64,000 nucleotides of DNA from Halioxenophilus sp033283405 (GCF_033283405.1 NZ_JAWMQR010000013.1:62001-126000); one strand, 5' to 3'; numbered from the stretch's first letter, positions 27,435-36,535 are shown. Numbers and translations are program-made. Notes: a model not told the origin generated them from the letters alone.

Positions 27435-28646
27435 ATGAGGAAATTGAACGCCTTTTGGCCAGTTCAAGCGCTGTTGGGGGCAGTTTTTGCGATGACCCTA
27501 CACCATGCAGCCAACGCTGCGAGTAAACCCGTGCCGCTGCGGGTGGCTACTTTTAACGTCAGTATGGAGGCGGGCAACTACCAAGTTGACCAAACCGACA
27601 AGCTTTCACTGGCGGTGCTGAAAGCCGAGCTGGCCAGTGGCAAAAACCGCCAGATTGGCCACATTGCTGAGATCATCCAGCGGGTGCGGCCCGATATTGT
27701 GCTGCTCAATGAGTTCGACTATATCGAAGAGCCCGAACAGGGGGTGTTGCAGTTTTTGCGCAACTACCTGGCTGTGGCCCAGGCCGAAGGCGTCACCGCC
27801 ATCGACTACCCCTACTTCCACATCGGCCCGGTCAACACCGGCGACCCCAGCCCCCACGACTTCGACCACGATGGCCAAGCCACCGGCAAGGGGGGCGATG
27901 CCTGGGGCTTTGGCAACTACCCAGGCCAGTATGGCATGGTGGTGCTGAGCCGCTACCCCATAGACGGGGCCAAGGTGCGCAGCTTTCGCCAGTTTCGCTG
28001 GCGCGATATGCCCGGCGCTCTGGCGCCGATCGATCCCGAGAGCGGCCAGCCCTGGTACAGCGCGGCCCAGTGGCAGGCCTTCCGGCTGCCCTCCAAGGCG
28101 CTTTGGGATCTGCCCATTTTAGTGGCCGGGCAGCCGCTGCACCTGTTGGCCTCGCACCCGACACCGCCGGTGTTCGATGGCCCGGAGGATCGCAACGGCA
28201 GGCGCAACCACGATGAGATCCGCCTACTGGCCGACTACCTCACCGCTGCCCCCTATCTCTATGATGACAATGACAGCAGAGCCCCCTTTGCCGGCGGCCG
28301 GTTTGTGATTGTCGGCGACCTCAACGCCGGCACCCAGAGCAAGGAGACCTACCCCGGCACCATGCAGCAGCTGCTCGACCACCCCCTGGTCAACGGCAGC
28401 TTCACACCCACCAGCGACGGCGGCCGCCTGCACACCCCGGAGCAGGCCGAGGCCGCCAGCCACACCGCACTGTGGCGCAGCCGCGCCGACTATGTGCTGC
28501 CCTCCAAGGCGGGGCTGACGGTGGTGGGCGGTGGCGTCTTCTGGCCCACCGCCGAGGCGCCCGAGGCCTATCTGGTCACCGATCGGGCGGCCTCTTCGGA
28601 CCATCGCCTGGTCTATCTCGACCTGGAGATCACGCCACTCGACTAG
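27435..28646 (+). CDS. Secreted endonuclease/exonuclease/phosphatase-family protein
   Basis: A 403-residue exported protein (signal peptide about 1-28, ending HHAANAA) with an EEP-fold catalytic domain. Metal and active-site residues are VATFNVSME (Asn), VLLNEFDY (Glu), SHPTPP (His in place of the more usual H-D), VIVGDLNAG (Asp, Asn) and the C-terminal SSDHRLVY (Asp-His pair). Such proteins cleave phosphodiesters in nucleic acids, lipids or inositol phosphates; which applies here is not clear. Aspects like GVLQFLRNYL and PVNTGDPSPHDFDHDGQ are shared with a secreted marine-bacterial subgroup. ATG 27435 has AGGAAAGAG upstream. Confidence 0.87.
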   Translation: MRKLNAFWPVQALLGAVFAMTLHHAANAASKPVPLRVATFNVSMEAGNYQVDQTDKLSLAVLKAELASGKNRQIGHIAEIIQRVRPDIVLLNEFDYIEEPEQGVLQFLRNYLAVAQAEGVTAIDYPYFHIGPVNTGDPSPHDFDHDGQATGKGGDAWGFGNYPGQYGMVVLSRYPIDGAKVRSFRQFRWRDMPGALAPIDPESGQPWYSAAQWQAFRLPSKALWDLPILVAGQPLHLLASHPTPPVFDGPEDRNGRRNHDEIRLLADYLTAAPYLYDDNDSRAPFAGGRFVIVGDLNAGTQSKETYPGTMQQLLDHPLVNGSFTPTSDGGRLHTPEQAEAASHTALWRSRADYVLPSKAGLTVVGGGVFWPTAEAPEAYLVTDRAASSDHRLVYLDLEITPLD

Positions 28647-28718
28647 CCCGGGCGGGCGCGCCGACCGGCGGTAACGCCGGCCTGCATTTAGGGGTCGGTT
28701 TCCTCCGGGTAAATGGTG

Positions 28719-28724
28719 TACAAT
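28719..28724 (+). promoter_or_regulatory. Putative sigma-70 -10 box ahead of glyA
   Basis: TACAAT 90 bp upstream of the glyA start. The -35 region (GGTTTC-like, 17 bp away) is poor, so the assignment rests on the -10 hexamer. Confidence 0.4.
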
Positions 28725-28813
28725 CCGCGCCTCTTTTTTTCCGCGAGTTTTCCGCAAAGCTGACCGTCGACAGGCAGTGCCCGGTCGACCCTTAGTGCAC
28801 CAGGGGGTAGCCA

Positions 28814-30079
28814 ATGTTTGATTCATCCAAGCCGTTATCAGAGTACGATCCCGAAATCTGGGCTGCCATCCAGGCAGAGGACCAGCGTCAGGAAGAGCAT
28901 ATCGAGCTGATTGCCTCTGAAAACTACACCAGCCCCCAGGTGATGGCGGCGCAGGGCAGCTCGCTGACCAACAAATACGCCGAGGGTTACCCCGGCAAGC
29001 GCTACTACGGTGGCTGTGAATTTGTCGACCAGGCCGAAGAGCTGGCCATCGAGCGCGCCAAAGAGCTGTTTGGTGCCGACTACGCCAACGTACAGCCGCA
29101 CTCCGGCTCCCAGGCCAACGCTGCCGTTTACCAGGCGCTGTGTGCCCCGGGCGATACCGTGTTGGGCTTCAGCCTGGCCCACGGTGGCCACCTGACCCAC
29201 GGTGCCAAGGTCAACTTCTCCGGCAAGATGTACAACGCCGTGCAGTACGGCCTCAACCCAGAGACCGGCGAAGTCGACTACGACGAAGTTGAGCGCCTGG
29301 CCAAAGAGCACAAGCCCAAAATGATTGTTGCTGGTTTCTCGGCCTACTCCATGGTGATGGATTGGCAACGCTTCCGCGCCATTGCCGATGAGGTGGGTGC
29401 CTACCTGATGGTCGATATGGCGCACGTGGCCGGCCTGGTTGCCGCCGGTGTCTACCCAAGCCCGGTACAGATTGCCGACGTCACCACCTCCACCACCCAC
29501 AAAACCCTGCGCGGCCCCCGCGGCGGTATCATCCTGGCCAAAGCCAACGAAGAGATTGAAAAGAAACTCAACTCAGCGGTATTCCCCGGTGGCCAGGGCG
29601 GCCCCCTGATGCATGTGATCGCCGCCAAGGCAGTCAGCTTTAAAGAGGCACTCTCTCCGGAGTTTAAGGTTTACCAACAGCAGGTAGTCACCAACGCCAA
29701 GGCGATGGCCGCCACCTTTATTGAGCGCGGAATTAAAATCGTCTCCGGCGGTACCGAAAACCACCTGATGCTGGTTGACCTGATTGGCAAACCTTACAGC
29801 GGTAAAGATGCCGACGCCGCTCTGGGTGAGGCCTACATCACCGTCAACAAAAACGCCGTGCCCAACGACCCGCGTTCACCGTTTGTCACCTCTGGCCTGC
29901 GCGTGGGCACCCCGGCGGTCACCACCCGTGGCTTTAAAGAGAACGAGTGTGTGCAGTTGACTCACTGGATCTGCGATGTGCTGGACAGCCTGGAAGCGGG
30001 CAACTCCGAAAGCGTTATCGCTGCTACCAAAGAGAAAGTGCTGGCCCTGTGTAAACAGTTCCCGGTCTACTCTGCCTAA
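28814..30079 (+). CDS. glyA: Serine hydroxymethyltransferase
   Basis: A 421-residue fold-type I PLP enzyme converting serine and tetrahydrofolate to glycine and 5,10-methylenetetrahydrofolate, the main source of one-carbon units. Typical segments are HIELIASENYTS, NKYAEGYPGKRYYGG, NVQPHSGSQAN, the PLP lysine in TTSTTHKTLRGPRGG (about 225-239) and the C-terminal SGLRVGTPAVTTRGF. Length is standard (417-421). GGGGG precedes ATG 28814. A strong terminator follows, so it is probably monocistronic. No glycine riboswitch was seen upstream. Confidence 0.98.
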   Translation: MFDSSKPLSEYDPEIWAAIQAEDQRQEEHIELIASENYTSPQVMAAQGSSLTNKYAEGYPGKRYYGGCEFVDQAEELAIERAKELFGADYANVQPHSGSQANAAVYQALCAPGDTVLGFSLAHGGHLTHGAKVNFSGKMYNAVQYGLNPETGEVDYDEVERLAKEHKPKMIVAGFSAYSMVMDWQRFRAIADEVGAYLMVDMAHVAGLVAAGVYPSPVQIADVTTSTTHKTLRGPRGGIILAKANEEIEKKLNSAVFPGGQGGPLMHVIAAKAVSFKEALSPEFKVYQQQVVTNAKAMAATFIERGIKIVSGGTENHLMLVDLIGKPYSGKDADAALGEAYITVNKNAVPNDPRSPFVTSGLRVGTPAVTTRGFKENECVQLTHWICDVLDSLEAGNSESVIAATKEKVLALCKQFPVYSA

Positions 30080-30120
30080 AAAGCAGCGTAATAAATAGCT
30101 GCGCAAATAACCGCAGTGTG

Positions 30121-30151
30121 AAAAAGCCGCGACTCTGTTCGCGGTTTTTTT
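30121..30151 (+). terminator. glyA terminator (bidirectional-looking)
   Basis: GCCGCGA and TCGCGGT pair around CTCTGT, with AAAAA before and seven T after the stem. It could also serve the minus-strand small gene at 30198. Confidence 0.88.
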
Positions 30152-30197
30152 GTTTGGAAGTTTGGCTCTGCTGAGCGTTGGCGATAACGAGGTTTTG

Positions 30198-30500
30198 TTA
30201 ATCGTTAGCGTTATATATTTCGCTGTTTAACTCGCGGACAATGGGTTTTACGCTAGGATTTTTTTCTAGCCAAATATCGCCAAGGTACTGTGCTACGCTG
30301 CGACCATTGAGTACCTCTTTCATCGCCTCCGCACTACCAGCCTGTAGCAGAGTGTGGCCCAGTTTCATCACAGTTTCGGAGGCTTCCGATTGAGCTTCTC
30401 CGGTCTGTTCTCCCCAAACTTTCTGTAGGGTTGAGATCAGCTTACCCGCCAATTTTTCAGCTTTACTCTTATTTTTCGGCATACAGTTTGAGTGCTTCAC
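30198..30500 (-). CDS. Small conserved-looking hypothetical protein
   Basis: A charged, helical protein of up to 100 residues (EKLAGKLISTLQKVWGEQTGE; SAEAMKEVLNGRSVAQYLGDIWLEKNPSVKPIVRELNSEI). I do not recognise a family. The start is uncertain: GTG at 30500 or ATG at 30482, neither with a good ribosome site. It lacks a signal peptide and membrane segments. The mix of hydrophobic and charged residues in regular helices suggests a real protein. It lies between the glyA terminator and the esterase gene, on the esterase strand. Confidence 0.5.
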   Translation of the reverse strand: MKHSNCMPKNKSKAEKLAGKLISTLQKVWGEQTGEAQSEASETVMKLGHTLLQAGSAEAMKEVLNGRSVAQYLGDIWLEKNPSVKPIVRELNSEIYNAND

Positions 30501-30557
30501 AGAGAGAATATAACGGGCAAAATAGCGTGGTCATTACTGTTTTGGCCGGGGTAAAAA

Positions 30558-31442
30558 TTAGTGCGCCTGTTCGGCGGCAAACAGCGCCCGCAAACCGATA
30601 CTGATCGATTGCGAGGTTACCGTGAAGTGATCCTCTCCGGCAAAGATCCGGCTGGTGAACTGAAATTCGCGGTAGTCGCGTTGGTTAAGCACTTCGCTCA
30701 GCCGTTGCACGTCGTCCACCATGGGCGACACCGGAATATTCTCCTCGCTGCCCACCGAGAGAAACACCCGCACCGGCAGTTGTTTGTGGTTGGCGGCATA
30801 CTGGCTCTCCAGCTGCAAGATCAGCCGGTTGTCCCAGGCCAGTGAGGGGCTGGAGATCAGGTAGCGGCTGAAGAGTTGCGGCTGGCTGAAGAGGGTGTAG
30901 GCAGCGAACAGGCCACCGAAGGAGTGACCGTAGAGGGTGCGTTCGCCACTGGCGGCGTAGTGGCTCTCGATAAACGGAATCACCTCCTTCGCCAAACTCT
31001 CTAAAAAGAGCGCACCGCCGCCGGTCCAGCCTTTTTGTACGCCAAAGGGGGCCTGGTAGGTGTCGGCCTGGGTGGGGGTGAGCAGGTAGGCGCGGGCCTC
31101 GGTGGCCTCGGCGCCGGTGTTGCTGTCGCTGTCGATGCCAACGCTGATCATCGCCGGAATTACGCCCACCGCACCCAGGGAGTAGACGATTTCGCTGACC
31201 CGCCCGGCCTGGGAGAAGGCGTCGGTGTAGTAGAGCACCGGGTAGCGCTGGTTGGGGTCGTAACCGGCGGGCAGGGCCACCTGCAGGCGCAGGCTGCGGC
31301 TCACGGGCTTGGCAGTGAGGGTGTGGCGCTCTAGGCTAACCTGCGACCACTGCGCTGCGGCGTCGGGCTCACTCATGGCCGGCCAGGCGATAACCAGGGC
31401 CAGGAGCCCAAGCCACAGTTTGTTGGATGACAAGCGCCCCAT
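30558..31442 (-). CDS. Exported alpha/beta hydrolase, esterase D/Fes-like
   Basis: A 294-residue protein with a signal peptide (about 1-24, GLLALVIAWPAMS) and a putative-esterase (PF00756-type) alpha/beta hydrolase domain. The nucleophile elbow is LYGHSFGG (Ser about 172), the acid is probably in the VGSEEN/SPMVDD region, and the His is in GEDHFTV (about 271). The family includes enterochelin esterases and IroE-like periplasmic enzymes, but no siderophore genes are nearby, so the substrate is open. AAGGAG lies upstream of ATG 31442. Confidence 0.88.
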   Translation of the reverse strand: MGRLSSNKLWLGLLALVIAWPAMSEPDAAAQWSQVSLERHTLTAKPVSRSLRLQVALPAGYDPNQRYPVLYYTDAFSQAGRVSEIVYSLGAVGVIPAMISVGIDSDSNTGAEATEARAYLLTPTQADTYQAPFGVQKGWTGGGALFLESLAKEVIPFIESHYAASGERTLYGHSFGGLFAAYTLFSQPQLFSRYLISSPSLAWDNRLILQLESQYAANHKQLPVRVFLSVGSEENIPVSPMVDDVQRLSEVLNQRDYREFQFTSRIFAGEDHFTVTSQSISIGLRALFAAEQAH

Positions 31443-31534
31443 CTCTTCTCCTTAACTGCATGGTGTAATCCTCCGGTGTGACACGCAATAACCTCGCCAT
31501 ACGACTGCACTTTGCACTGACGGCGACGCATTCT

Positions 31535-32170
31535 TTATCTCTGCTCAGAGTGTGGCTTGGCCGCCTGCCCTTGCAGGTGTGTGGCAAAGCCCCGTTGCAG
31601 CGAGGGCTGCATAACCAGAGCATTTAACAGCTGGGCGATCTGCTCGGTGGCCAGGGGTTGCTCCTGATTTAGCCACCAGTTGAGCAGCCCAATGTTGGCA
31701 CTAATAGATACCACAATCGCTGCCTCATCCTCCAAATTGGGCTGCTTACCCAGCACCTCGGCATTGTTTTGGGCCAGGCGAATCCACTCGTCGCGAATTA
31801 CCTGCTCCCCCCGGCCGCTCAGCAGCAATCGCCACAGTGCCCGGCGCAGCTCAATGTAGCGGCAGAGCTCCAGGCAGGCGGCTAGGCAATCCTGGGTGTC
31901 AAACAGCGCCATGGTTAGCTCATTCAGTTGACGAATCTCGGCCGCGGCCGCCGCCTCCAGCAGTGTCTCTTTGGTGGCGTAGTGGCGGAAGAAGGTGGCG
32001 TAACCGATACCCGCCTGTCGGGTGAGGTCACGGATGGTAATCGACTCGAAGGTGCTTGTCGCAAGCAGCTCGAAGATAGCCCGATGCAGCGCAGCACGGG
32101 TGCGCAGCATGCGGGCATCGGTGGAGTTTGACGACGCTGGTTCCTCAAAGATATGATCCATGTGTTTCAT
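31535..32170 (-). CDS. TetR-family transcriptional regulator
   Basis: A 211-residue regulator. The TetR N-terminal HTH is MLRTRAALHRAIFELLATSTFESITIRDLTRQAGIGYATFFRHYATKETLL (positions about 21-70 of the protein). The C-terminal ligand domain is divergent. ATG 32170 is chosen; ATG 32161 is an alternative. It is divergent from the flavin monooxygenase gene with 86 bp between starts, the classic arrangement for a repressor controlling its neighbour and itself. Confidence 0.9.
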   Translation of the reverse strand: MKHMDHIFEEPASSNSTDARMLRTRAALHRAIFELLATSTFESITIRDLTRQAGIGYATFFRHYATKETLLEAAAAAEIRQLNELTMALFDTQDCLAACLELCRYIELRRALWRLLLSGRGEQVIRDEWIRLAQNNAEVLGKQPNLEDEAAIVVSISANIGLLNWWLNQEQPLATEQIAQLLNALVMQPSLQRGFATHLQGQAAKPHSEQR

Positions 32171-32256
32171 AAGTGGCGATTGATGATAAGAGCGGAATGA
32201 TACGGTCAACTCTGCTCAACGCCAAATAGCCATCCTTCAGTGATCAGGAGAATTCG
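32171..32256. promoter_or_regulatory. Divergent control region, TetR / monooxygenase
   Basis: The 86-bp gap between two divergent starts must hold both promoters and probably the TetR operator. I could not pick out a convincing palindrome or -35/-10 pair by eye. AGGAG at 32247-32251 is the monooxygenase ribosome site. Confidence 0.5.
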
Positions 32257-33408
32257 GTGGATCAAAATAGACGTGTCTTGATATCGGGGGCTAGTATCGC
32301 CGGCCCCGCCCTCGCTTATTGGCTACAACACTATGGCTATACGCCGACATTGGTGGAGCGAGCCCCCGGCCCGCGCCCGGGTGGTCACGCTATTGATGTG
32401 CGTGGTTCGGCGCTGGAGGTTTTGCGGGCCATGGGGCTGCTGGAGGCGACCTTGGCCCACCGAGCCACCATGAAGGGGGTCTCCAAGCTCAATAGTGCGG
32501 GCGAGGAGTACTGGCGCTCGGAGGAGATGACCATCACTGGCGGCAATTTCGATAACGAAGATATCGAAATTCTGCGTGACGATCTGGCCAATATTCTGTT
32601 GCAGGCGCTGTCTGCAGAGACCGAGTTTTTATACGGCAACGCTGTGCAAAGTCTGCAGGAAGGGGACGCCTCGGTGCTGGTCAACTTTGAAGATGGCAGT
32701 CAGCGGGAGTTTGATCTGGTGGTGGCCGCCGACGGTATCGGCTCTTCGATTCGACGCTCAGTGTTTGGCCCGGACGATCAATTCCTGCTGCCGTTGGGAG
32801 TGGCCCTGGCGGTCTTCAGCGCGCCCAACTACCTCGGCCTGGAGCACTGGCAGTTGAGTTATCAGGGGGATAAACACAGCGCCATGCTCTACACCGCGCG
32901 CGATAACCAGGAGTTGCGCGTCTGCATGGGGCTTACCGCTGGCTTGGGCGATATCCCTCGCGACCTGCAGGGGCAGAAGGATTTAGTACAGGAGCGCTGC
33001 GGTGTAATGGGGTGGGAGGTTCCCAAACTGTTGACGGCTATGCAGTCGGCGGATGATTTTTACATCGGTCTGATGGCCCAGGTGAAAATGCCCGCCTGGA
33101 CCAAAGGCCGGGTGGCGCTGGTTGGCGATGCTGGTTACTGCCCGTCGCCCTACTCCGGCCAGGGGACCAGTCTGGCGCTGGTGGGTGCCTATTCGCTGGC
33201 CTATCAGTTGGCGCAATCGCCGGCGGATTACCAGGCGGCCTTTGCCCGCTACGATTGCCAAATGCGACCCTATGTCGAGGCCAATCAGGCGATGATCCAG
33301 CTCTCCCAGGACCCTCGCTTCGGTAAGGACCCGGCCTTTTACGCAGAAGTACAGGCGGCAATGGATAAAGCCAAATACGCCGTTACCCTGGAAGGGGAAG
33401 CGGCTTAG
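32257..33408 (+). CDS. FAD-dependent aromatic-type monooxygenase
   Basis: A 383-residue group A flavin monooxygenase (PHBH fold; close in style to TetX/salicylate-hydroxylase-like proteins). The FAD-binding start RVLISGASIAGPALAYWL (GxSxxG variant of GxGxxG) is at 6-23, the conserved DG motif VAADGIGSSIRR near 160-171, and GRVALVGDAGYCPSPYSGQG (GD motif) near 282-301. The start is GTG with AGGAG upstream. It probably hydroxylates or detoxifies a small hydrophobic or aromatic compound using NAD(P)H and O2, under control of the divergent TetR regulator. A terminator follows. Confidence 0.92.
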   Translation: MDQNRRVLISGASIAGPALAYWLQHYGYTPTLVERAPGPRPGGHAIDVRGSALEVLRAMGLLEATLAHRATMKGVSKLNSAGEEYWRSEEMTITGGNFDNEDIEILRDDLANILLQALSAETEFLYGNAVQSLQEGDASVLVNFEDGSQREFDLVVAADGIGSSIRRSVFGPDDQFLLPLGVALAVFSAPNYLGLEHWQLSYQGDKHSAMLYTARDNQELRVCMGLTAGLGDIPRDLQGQKDLVQERCGVMGWEVPKLLTAMQSADDFYIGLMAQVKMPAWTKGRVALVGDAGYCPSPYSGQGTSLALVGAYSLAYQLAQSPADYQAAFARYDCQMRPYVEANQAMIQLSQDPRFGKDPAFYAEVQAAMDKAKYAVTLEGEAA

Positions 33409-33458
33409 TTTTTCGACAGTTGCTTAACGATCAATTTTAAATTTGTCTATTTACTTTG

Positions 33459-33483
33459 GCCGCCGTTTTTGCGGCGGCTTTTT
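33459..33483 (+). terminator. Rho-independent terminator
   Basis: GCCGCCG (33459-33465) pairs with CGGCGGC (33472-33478) and five T follow. It ends the monooxygenase transcript. Confidence 0.88.
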
Positions 33484-33615
33484 ATTGGTTGGCCAAGTCG
33501 CTAGTCGTCCCGTTGGCTAGAGTCTTGCGCGGCATATTGTCGCGCCGGTTTCTATTTACCGGGCGATGCATACAATAGGGGCATTCGAACAATCCGTGGG
33601 CAGCCGCTACCCCTA

Positions 33616-34908
33616 ATGCACCCTCAAGCTAGTCAACCCCTGCGCCCCGAGACCTGGTCGGCCGTGGATGCCAGGTTCTCCGTCCGCTTCCTGCTTTACA
33701 TTCGCCTGGTCACCCTGTTGTGCGCGGTAGTGGCACTGGTCTACTGGCAGTTGGCCATGCAGGCCAGCGAACACGGTGGGCTGCTGGCGCTGGTGATTGC
33801 CGCCGCGCTTGGCTGGACGCTGCTGGTGCTGGCCCGGCCCAAGCTGCAATCCTGGGCCAATGGCAATAGCCGCGAGGTGCTCTTCGACCTGGCCTGGTCT
33901 ACCCTGGTACTGGCCTTGGCCGGGGGTGCCGCCAACCCGTTTATCTACTACTTCCTGGTGATTATTGCCTTTGCCGCCATGCTGCTGTCGCGTCGCCTGG
34001 CTTGGTTGGTCTGCCTGGCGACTATTGTGATCTACTCACTGCTGCTGGGGCTGCAGCTGCAGGCCCACTTTCGCCACTTCGAATCTGCCTACCAGGTGCA
34101 CTTGATTGGCATGTGGTTGAACTACCTGATTGGCGCAGTGTTGATCTGCTTTTTTGTCAGTACCCTGGTGGCCGCCCTGCGTCGGCAATACACCCTGCTG
34201 CAGCAGATACGCGAACAGAACCTCAACAGCGAGCAGCTGATTGGCCTGGCCACCGTCTCCGCCTCGGCGGTGCACAACCTCGCCACGCCGCTGGCGACCC
34301 TCACCCTGCTGGTGGAGGAGCTGGCCGCAAGTGGCGAGCAGAGCGAGCTGCTCATCGCCGACCTGCCGGTGATGCAGCAGCAGATCGAGCGCTGCCAGGC
34401 GACTATCAAACAGCTCTCCAAAGTCGCCCGCGAGAGCGATCAACTCACTCCGCGCGCAACACAGAGCGTGATCGACAAGTTGATCGACCACTACGCCCTT
34501 GCCCAGCCGGAGCGCCAGCCCCGCTTTGAAGATCTAGGCGGGGGGCAGGGCATAGTAGCGGTCAACGAGCTGTTTGAATTTGCCGTGATCAACCTGATCA
34601 ACAACGCCCTGGAGTCCACCGCGGGGGAGGTGCTGGTACGCTTTGGCCGGCGCGCACAGCAGCTCACCATCGCCATCAGCAACCGCTCGCCAGCGGGAGA
34701 GCAGCAGCGCCTGCGCCAGTGGGGCAAGCTGTTGCAGTCGGAAAAAACCACCGGCCTTGGCATTGGCTCGTTTCTCGCCAACAGCACCATCGAACGGCTG
34801 GGCGGCACGGTCGCTATTGATGTTGAACCGGCCGCCGCCGATGGCCTCTACAGCGTCTGTGTCACCGTGGCGCTGCCCTGCCAGAACGATGAGGTGGCCG
34901 ATGGTTAA
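33616..34908 (+). CDS. regB: RegB/PrrB-type redox sensor histidine kinase
   Basis: A 430-residue membrane kinase. Six transmembrane helices occupy about 22-190, containing the quinone-site signature GGAANPF (103-109). The phospho-acceptor is His220 in SASAVHNLATPLATL. A cysteine follows exactly 40 residues later (Cys260, IERCQATIKQLS), the same spacing as the redox-active Cys265 relative to His225 in Rhodobacter RegB. The ATPase domain has NLINNALEST (N box) and KTTGLGIGSFLA (G box). RegB/PrrB kinases signal respiratory/ubiquinone redox state to RegA. The regA start overlaps its stop by 8 bp. Confidence 0.92.
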   Translation: MHPQASQPLRPETWSAVDARFSVRFLLYIRLVTLLCAVVALVYWQLAMQASEHGGLLALVIAAALGWTLLVLARPKLQSWANGNSREVLFDLAWSTLVLALAGGAANPFIYYFLVIIAFAAMLLSRRLAWLVCLATIVIYSLLLGLQLQAHFRHFESAYQVHLIGMWLNYLIGAVLICFFVSTLVAALRRQYTLLQQIREQNLNSEQLIGLATVSASAVHNLATPLATLTLLVEELAASGEQSELLIADLPVMQQQIERCQATIKQLSKVARESDQLTPRATQSVIDKLIDHYALAQPERQPRFEDLGGGQGIVAVNELFEFAVINLINNALESTAGEVLVRFGRRAQQLTIAISNRSPAGEQQRLRQWGKLLQSEKTTGLGIGSFLANSTIERLGGTVAIDVEPAAADGLYSVCVTVALPCQNDEVADG

Positions 34909-35431
34909 CCGGCTGCTCTACCTGGAGGATGACCCAGCCCTGGCCCACGTCACCAGCCGTGCGCTGGCGCGTGGCGGCTTTGACGTTTGCCACTGCGACA
35001 GCCTGGCCGGTCTGCGCATGGCTGTGGCGGAGGGGCACTACAGCCATGCGTTGCTCGATTTGAAAATTGGCCAGGATAACTCCCTGGAGTTAATTGAAGA
35101 GCTGAAACAGGCGGGTATCGATACCATTGTTATGCTCACCGGCTACGGCAGCATCCGCACCGCGGTGCAGGCGATGAAATTGGGGGCGGTTAATTTTCTC
35201 AGCAAGCCCTGTTCGGCCCAGGAGATTATCGCCGCTCTGCTGGGCGAAGAGGAGGGTGTGGCGGCCCAGCCGGACGAGCTGGCCAAGCCGTCGTTGAGGT
35301 CGGTGGAGTGGGAGACCATTCAACAGGCGCTGGAGGAGAACAACGGCAATATCTCGGCGACCGCCAAACAGCTGAAAATGCATCGCCGCACTCTGCAGCG
35401 CAAATTGCAGAAGCGCTACCTGCCCGACTAA
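34901..35431 (+). CDS. regA: RegA/PrrA-type response regulator
   Basis: A 176-residue response regulator. The receiver domain (1-115) has Asp10/Asp11, phospho-acceptor Asp53 (LLDLKI) and Lys102 (SKPCS). After a short linker comes a Fis-type HTH, NNGNISATAKQLKMHRRTLQRKLQKR (about 147-172), whose HRRTLQRKLxKR ending is the hallmark of RegA/PrrA/ActR. ATG 34901 lies within the last codons of regB (ATGGTTAA overlap), so translation is coupled. Known RegA proteins control respiration, carbon and nitrogen fixation and, in phototrophs, photosystem genes; here the regulon is unknown. Confidence 0.94.
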   Translation: MVNRLLYLEDDPALAHVTSRALARGGFDVCHCDSLAGLRMAVAEGHYSHALLDLKIGQDNSLELIEELKQAGIDTIVMLTGYGSIRTAVQAMKLGAVNFLSKPCSAQEIIAALLGEEEGVAAQPDELAKPSLRSVEWETIQQALEENNGNISATAKQLKMHRRTLQRKLQKRYLPD

Positions 35432-35480
35432 AACCGGGTTTATTCCTCGATTATTACGCCTTTGCCTTTGCCTTTGCGCT

Positions 35481-36173
35481 TTATTTTGCTCCCGCCTTTT
35501 CAGATTCCAACAGTGCCTTCAACTGGCGCAGTGATTTAATCGGCACCCGCGCCAGGTTGGCGCGCACCAGCCAGTGCGGCACCAGGCCGGCCGGGTCGAC
35601 ATACTGTATCCAGTCGATCTGTGTGCTCTGCTCACTGAGTTCGGTGACAATAAAACGGCCCCGGGCGTGCTGTACATGCACATAGTTGGCGGCGCGGATG
35701 GCGGTGCAGTCGCGGTCGGAATTATTAGCGCAGTAATCGGGTGCCGCCTGCAACTCAATAATGGTTTGGCCATTGGCGTAATCCTCGGTGGTGGTGGCCA
35801 GCATAATCAAATCCCGCCCCTTGATCACCGGCATTTTGGTCACCTGGTAGATGTAGGCCTCGGTGTAGCTCTCCATGGCAATCATCTCGCTCTCCTGGCA
35901 GCCATAGACCCACTGGGGGTGGCGCTCGAAATCGAGCAGCAGATTCATCACCTCGCCCTTCGGTACCTTGAGTACGGTGCTGGCCTTAAACTCCGGCAGT
36001 GGCCCCAACTCGCTGGGGCGGGTGTAGAAATCGATTCCCGCCTGCTGTTTGGTCAACTGCCACTCGTTGGCTGGGCTCGGCTCGGTGGTGCGCAGACTGG
36101 TACAGCCACTGGCCAGCAGGGTAAGCAGCACCAGCAGCAACGTTGGGGTGTGGGTGAGGTGTGGCTTGGCCAT
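35481..36173 (-). CDS. START-domain lipoprotein
   Basis: A 230-residue predicted lipoprotein. The lipobox LLASGC gives lipidated Cys24. A START-like lipid-binding domain covers about 38-220, with DFYTRPSELGPLPEFKAST, YIYQVTKMPVIKGRDLIMLA and ITELSEQSTQIDWIQYVDPAGLVPHWLVRANLA-like segments (each seen in order). Bacterial START lipoproteins are thought to bind a hydrophobic ligand in the periplasm; the ligand is unknown. ATG 36173 has AAGGAAG upstream. The C-terminus is Ala/Lys rich, and a short CTTTGC triplication lies just past the 3' end. Confidence 0.87.
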   Translation of the reverse strand: MAKPHLTHTPTLLLVLLTLLASGCTSLRTTEPSPANEWQLTKQQAGIDFYTRPSELGPLPEFKASTVLKVPKGEVMNLLLDFERHPQWVYGCQESEMIAMESYTEAYIYQVTKMPVIKGRDLIMLATTTEDYANGQTIIELQAAPDYCANNSDRDCTAIRAANYVHVQHARGRFIVTELSEQSTQIDWIQYVDPAGLVPHWLVRANLARVPIKSLRQLKALLESEKAGAK

Positions 36174-36331
36174 AATCTTCCTTTCTGGAGGGTGCCGGTG
36201 GAGAGTGCCGGTCTGGTTTGAGTGGCGATGTTAACCGTGGAACGTGGAAATCAGCGTGGTAATCTTGCCCCAATTTTCTGTCGAAAACGAATGGTGGCAC
36301 TACTGCGCAGGCTGCCATGCAGGAGCCCCCC

Positions 36332-36535
36332 ATGAACACCATCAATCATCACTTCCGCCGGGAAGCCAGAATAATGCTGGGGGTAGTGTTGTTTGTGGTA
36401 GCGCTGGGGCTGTTGATTGGCCTGCTGATGCCACACCTGTTCGCCTTTATGGCGGAAGATAAATGCCTGGATAGTGGCGGCCGCTACGATACCCAACAAC
36501 ACACCTGCGAGCCCGCACCACCCGCTCAGCCGTAA
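36332..36535 (+). CDS. Small membrane protein with CLDSGG motif
   Basis: A 67-residue protein: a charged N-terminus, one membrane helix (IMLGVVLFVVALGLLIGLLM, about 15-34) and a short outer tail with DKCLDSGGRYDTQQHTCEP. The paired cysteines in a CLDxGGxxD...C pattern recur in small uncharacterised proteobacterial membrane proteins (from memory). AGGAG 6-7 bp before ATG 36332 supports this start. Function unknown. Confidence 0.6.
   Translation: MNTINHHFRREARIMLGVVLFVVALGLLIGLLMPHLFAFMAEDKCLDSGGRYDTQQHTCEPAPPAQP

Noticed and set aside
28661..28676. CCGGCG/CGCCGG hairpin as a terminator after the EEP hydrolase gene
   Set aside because: No T-run follows; kept out of the feature list.
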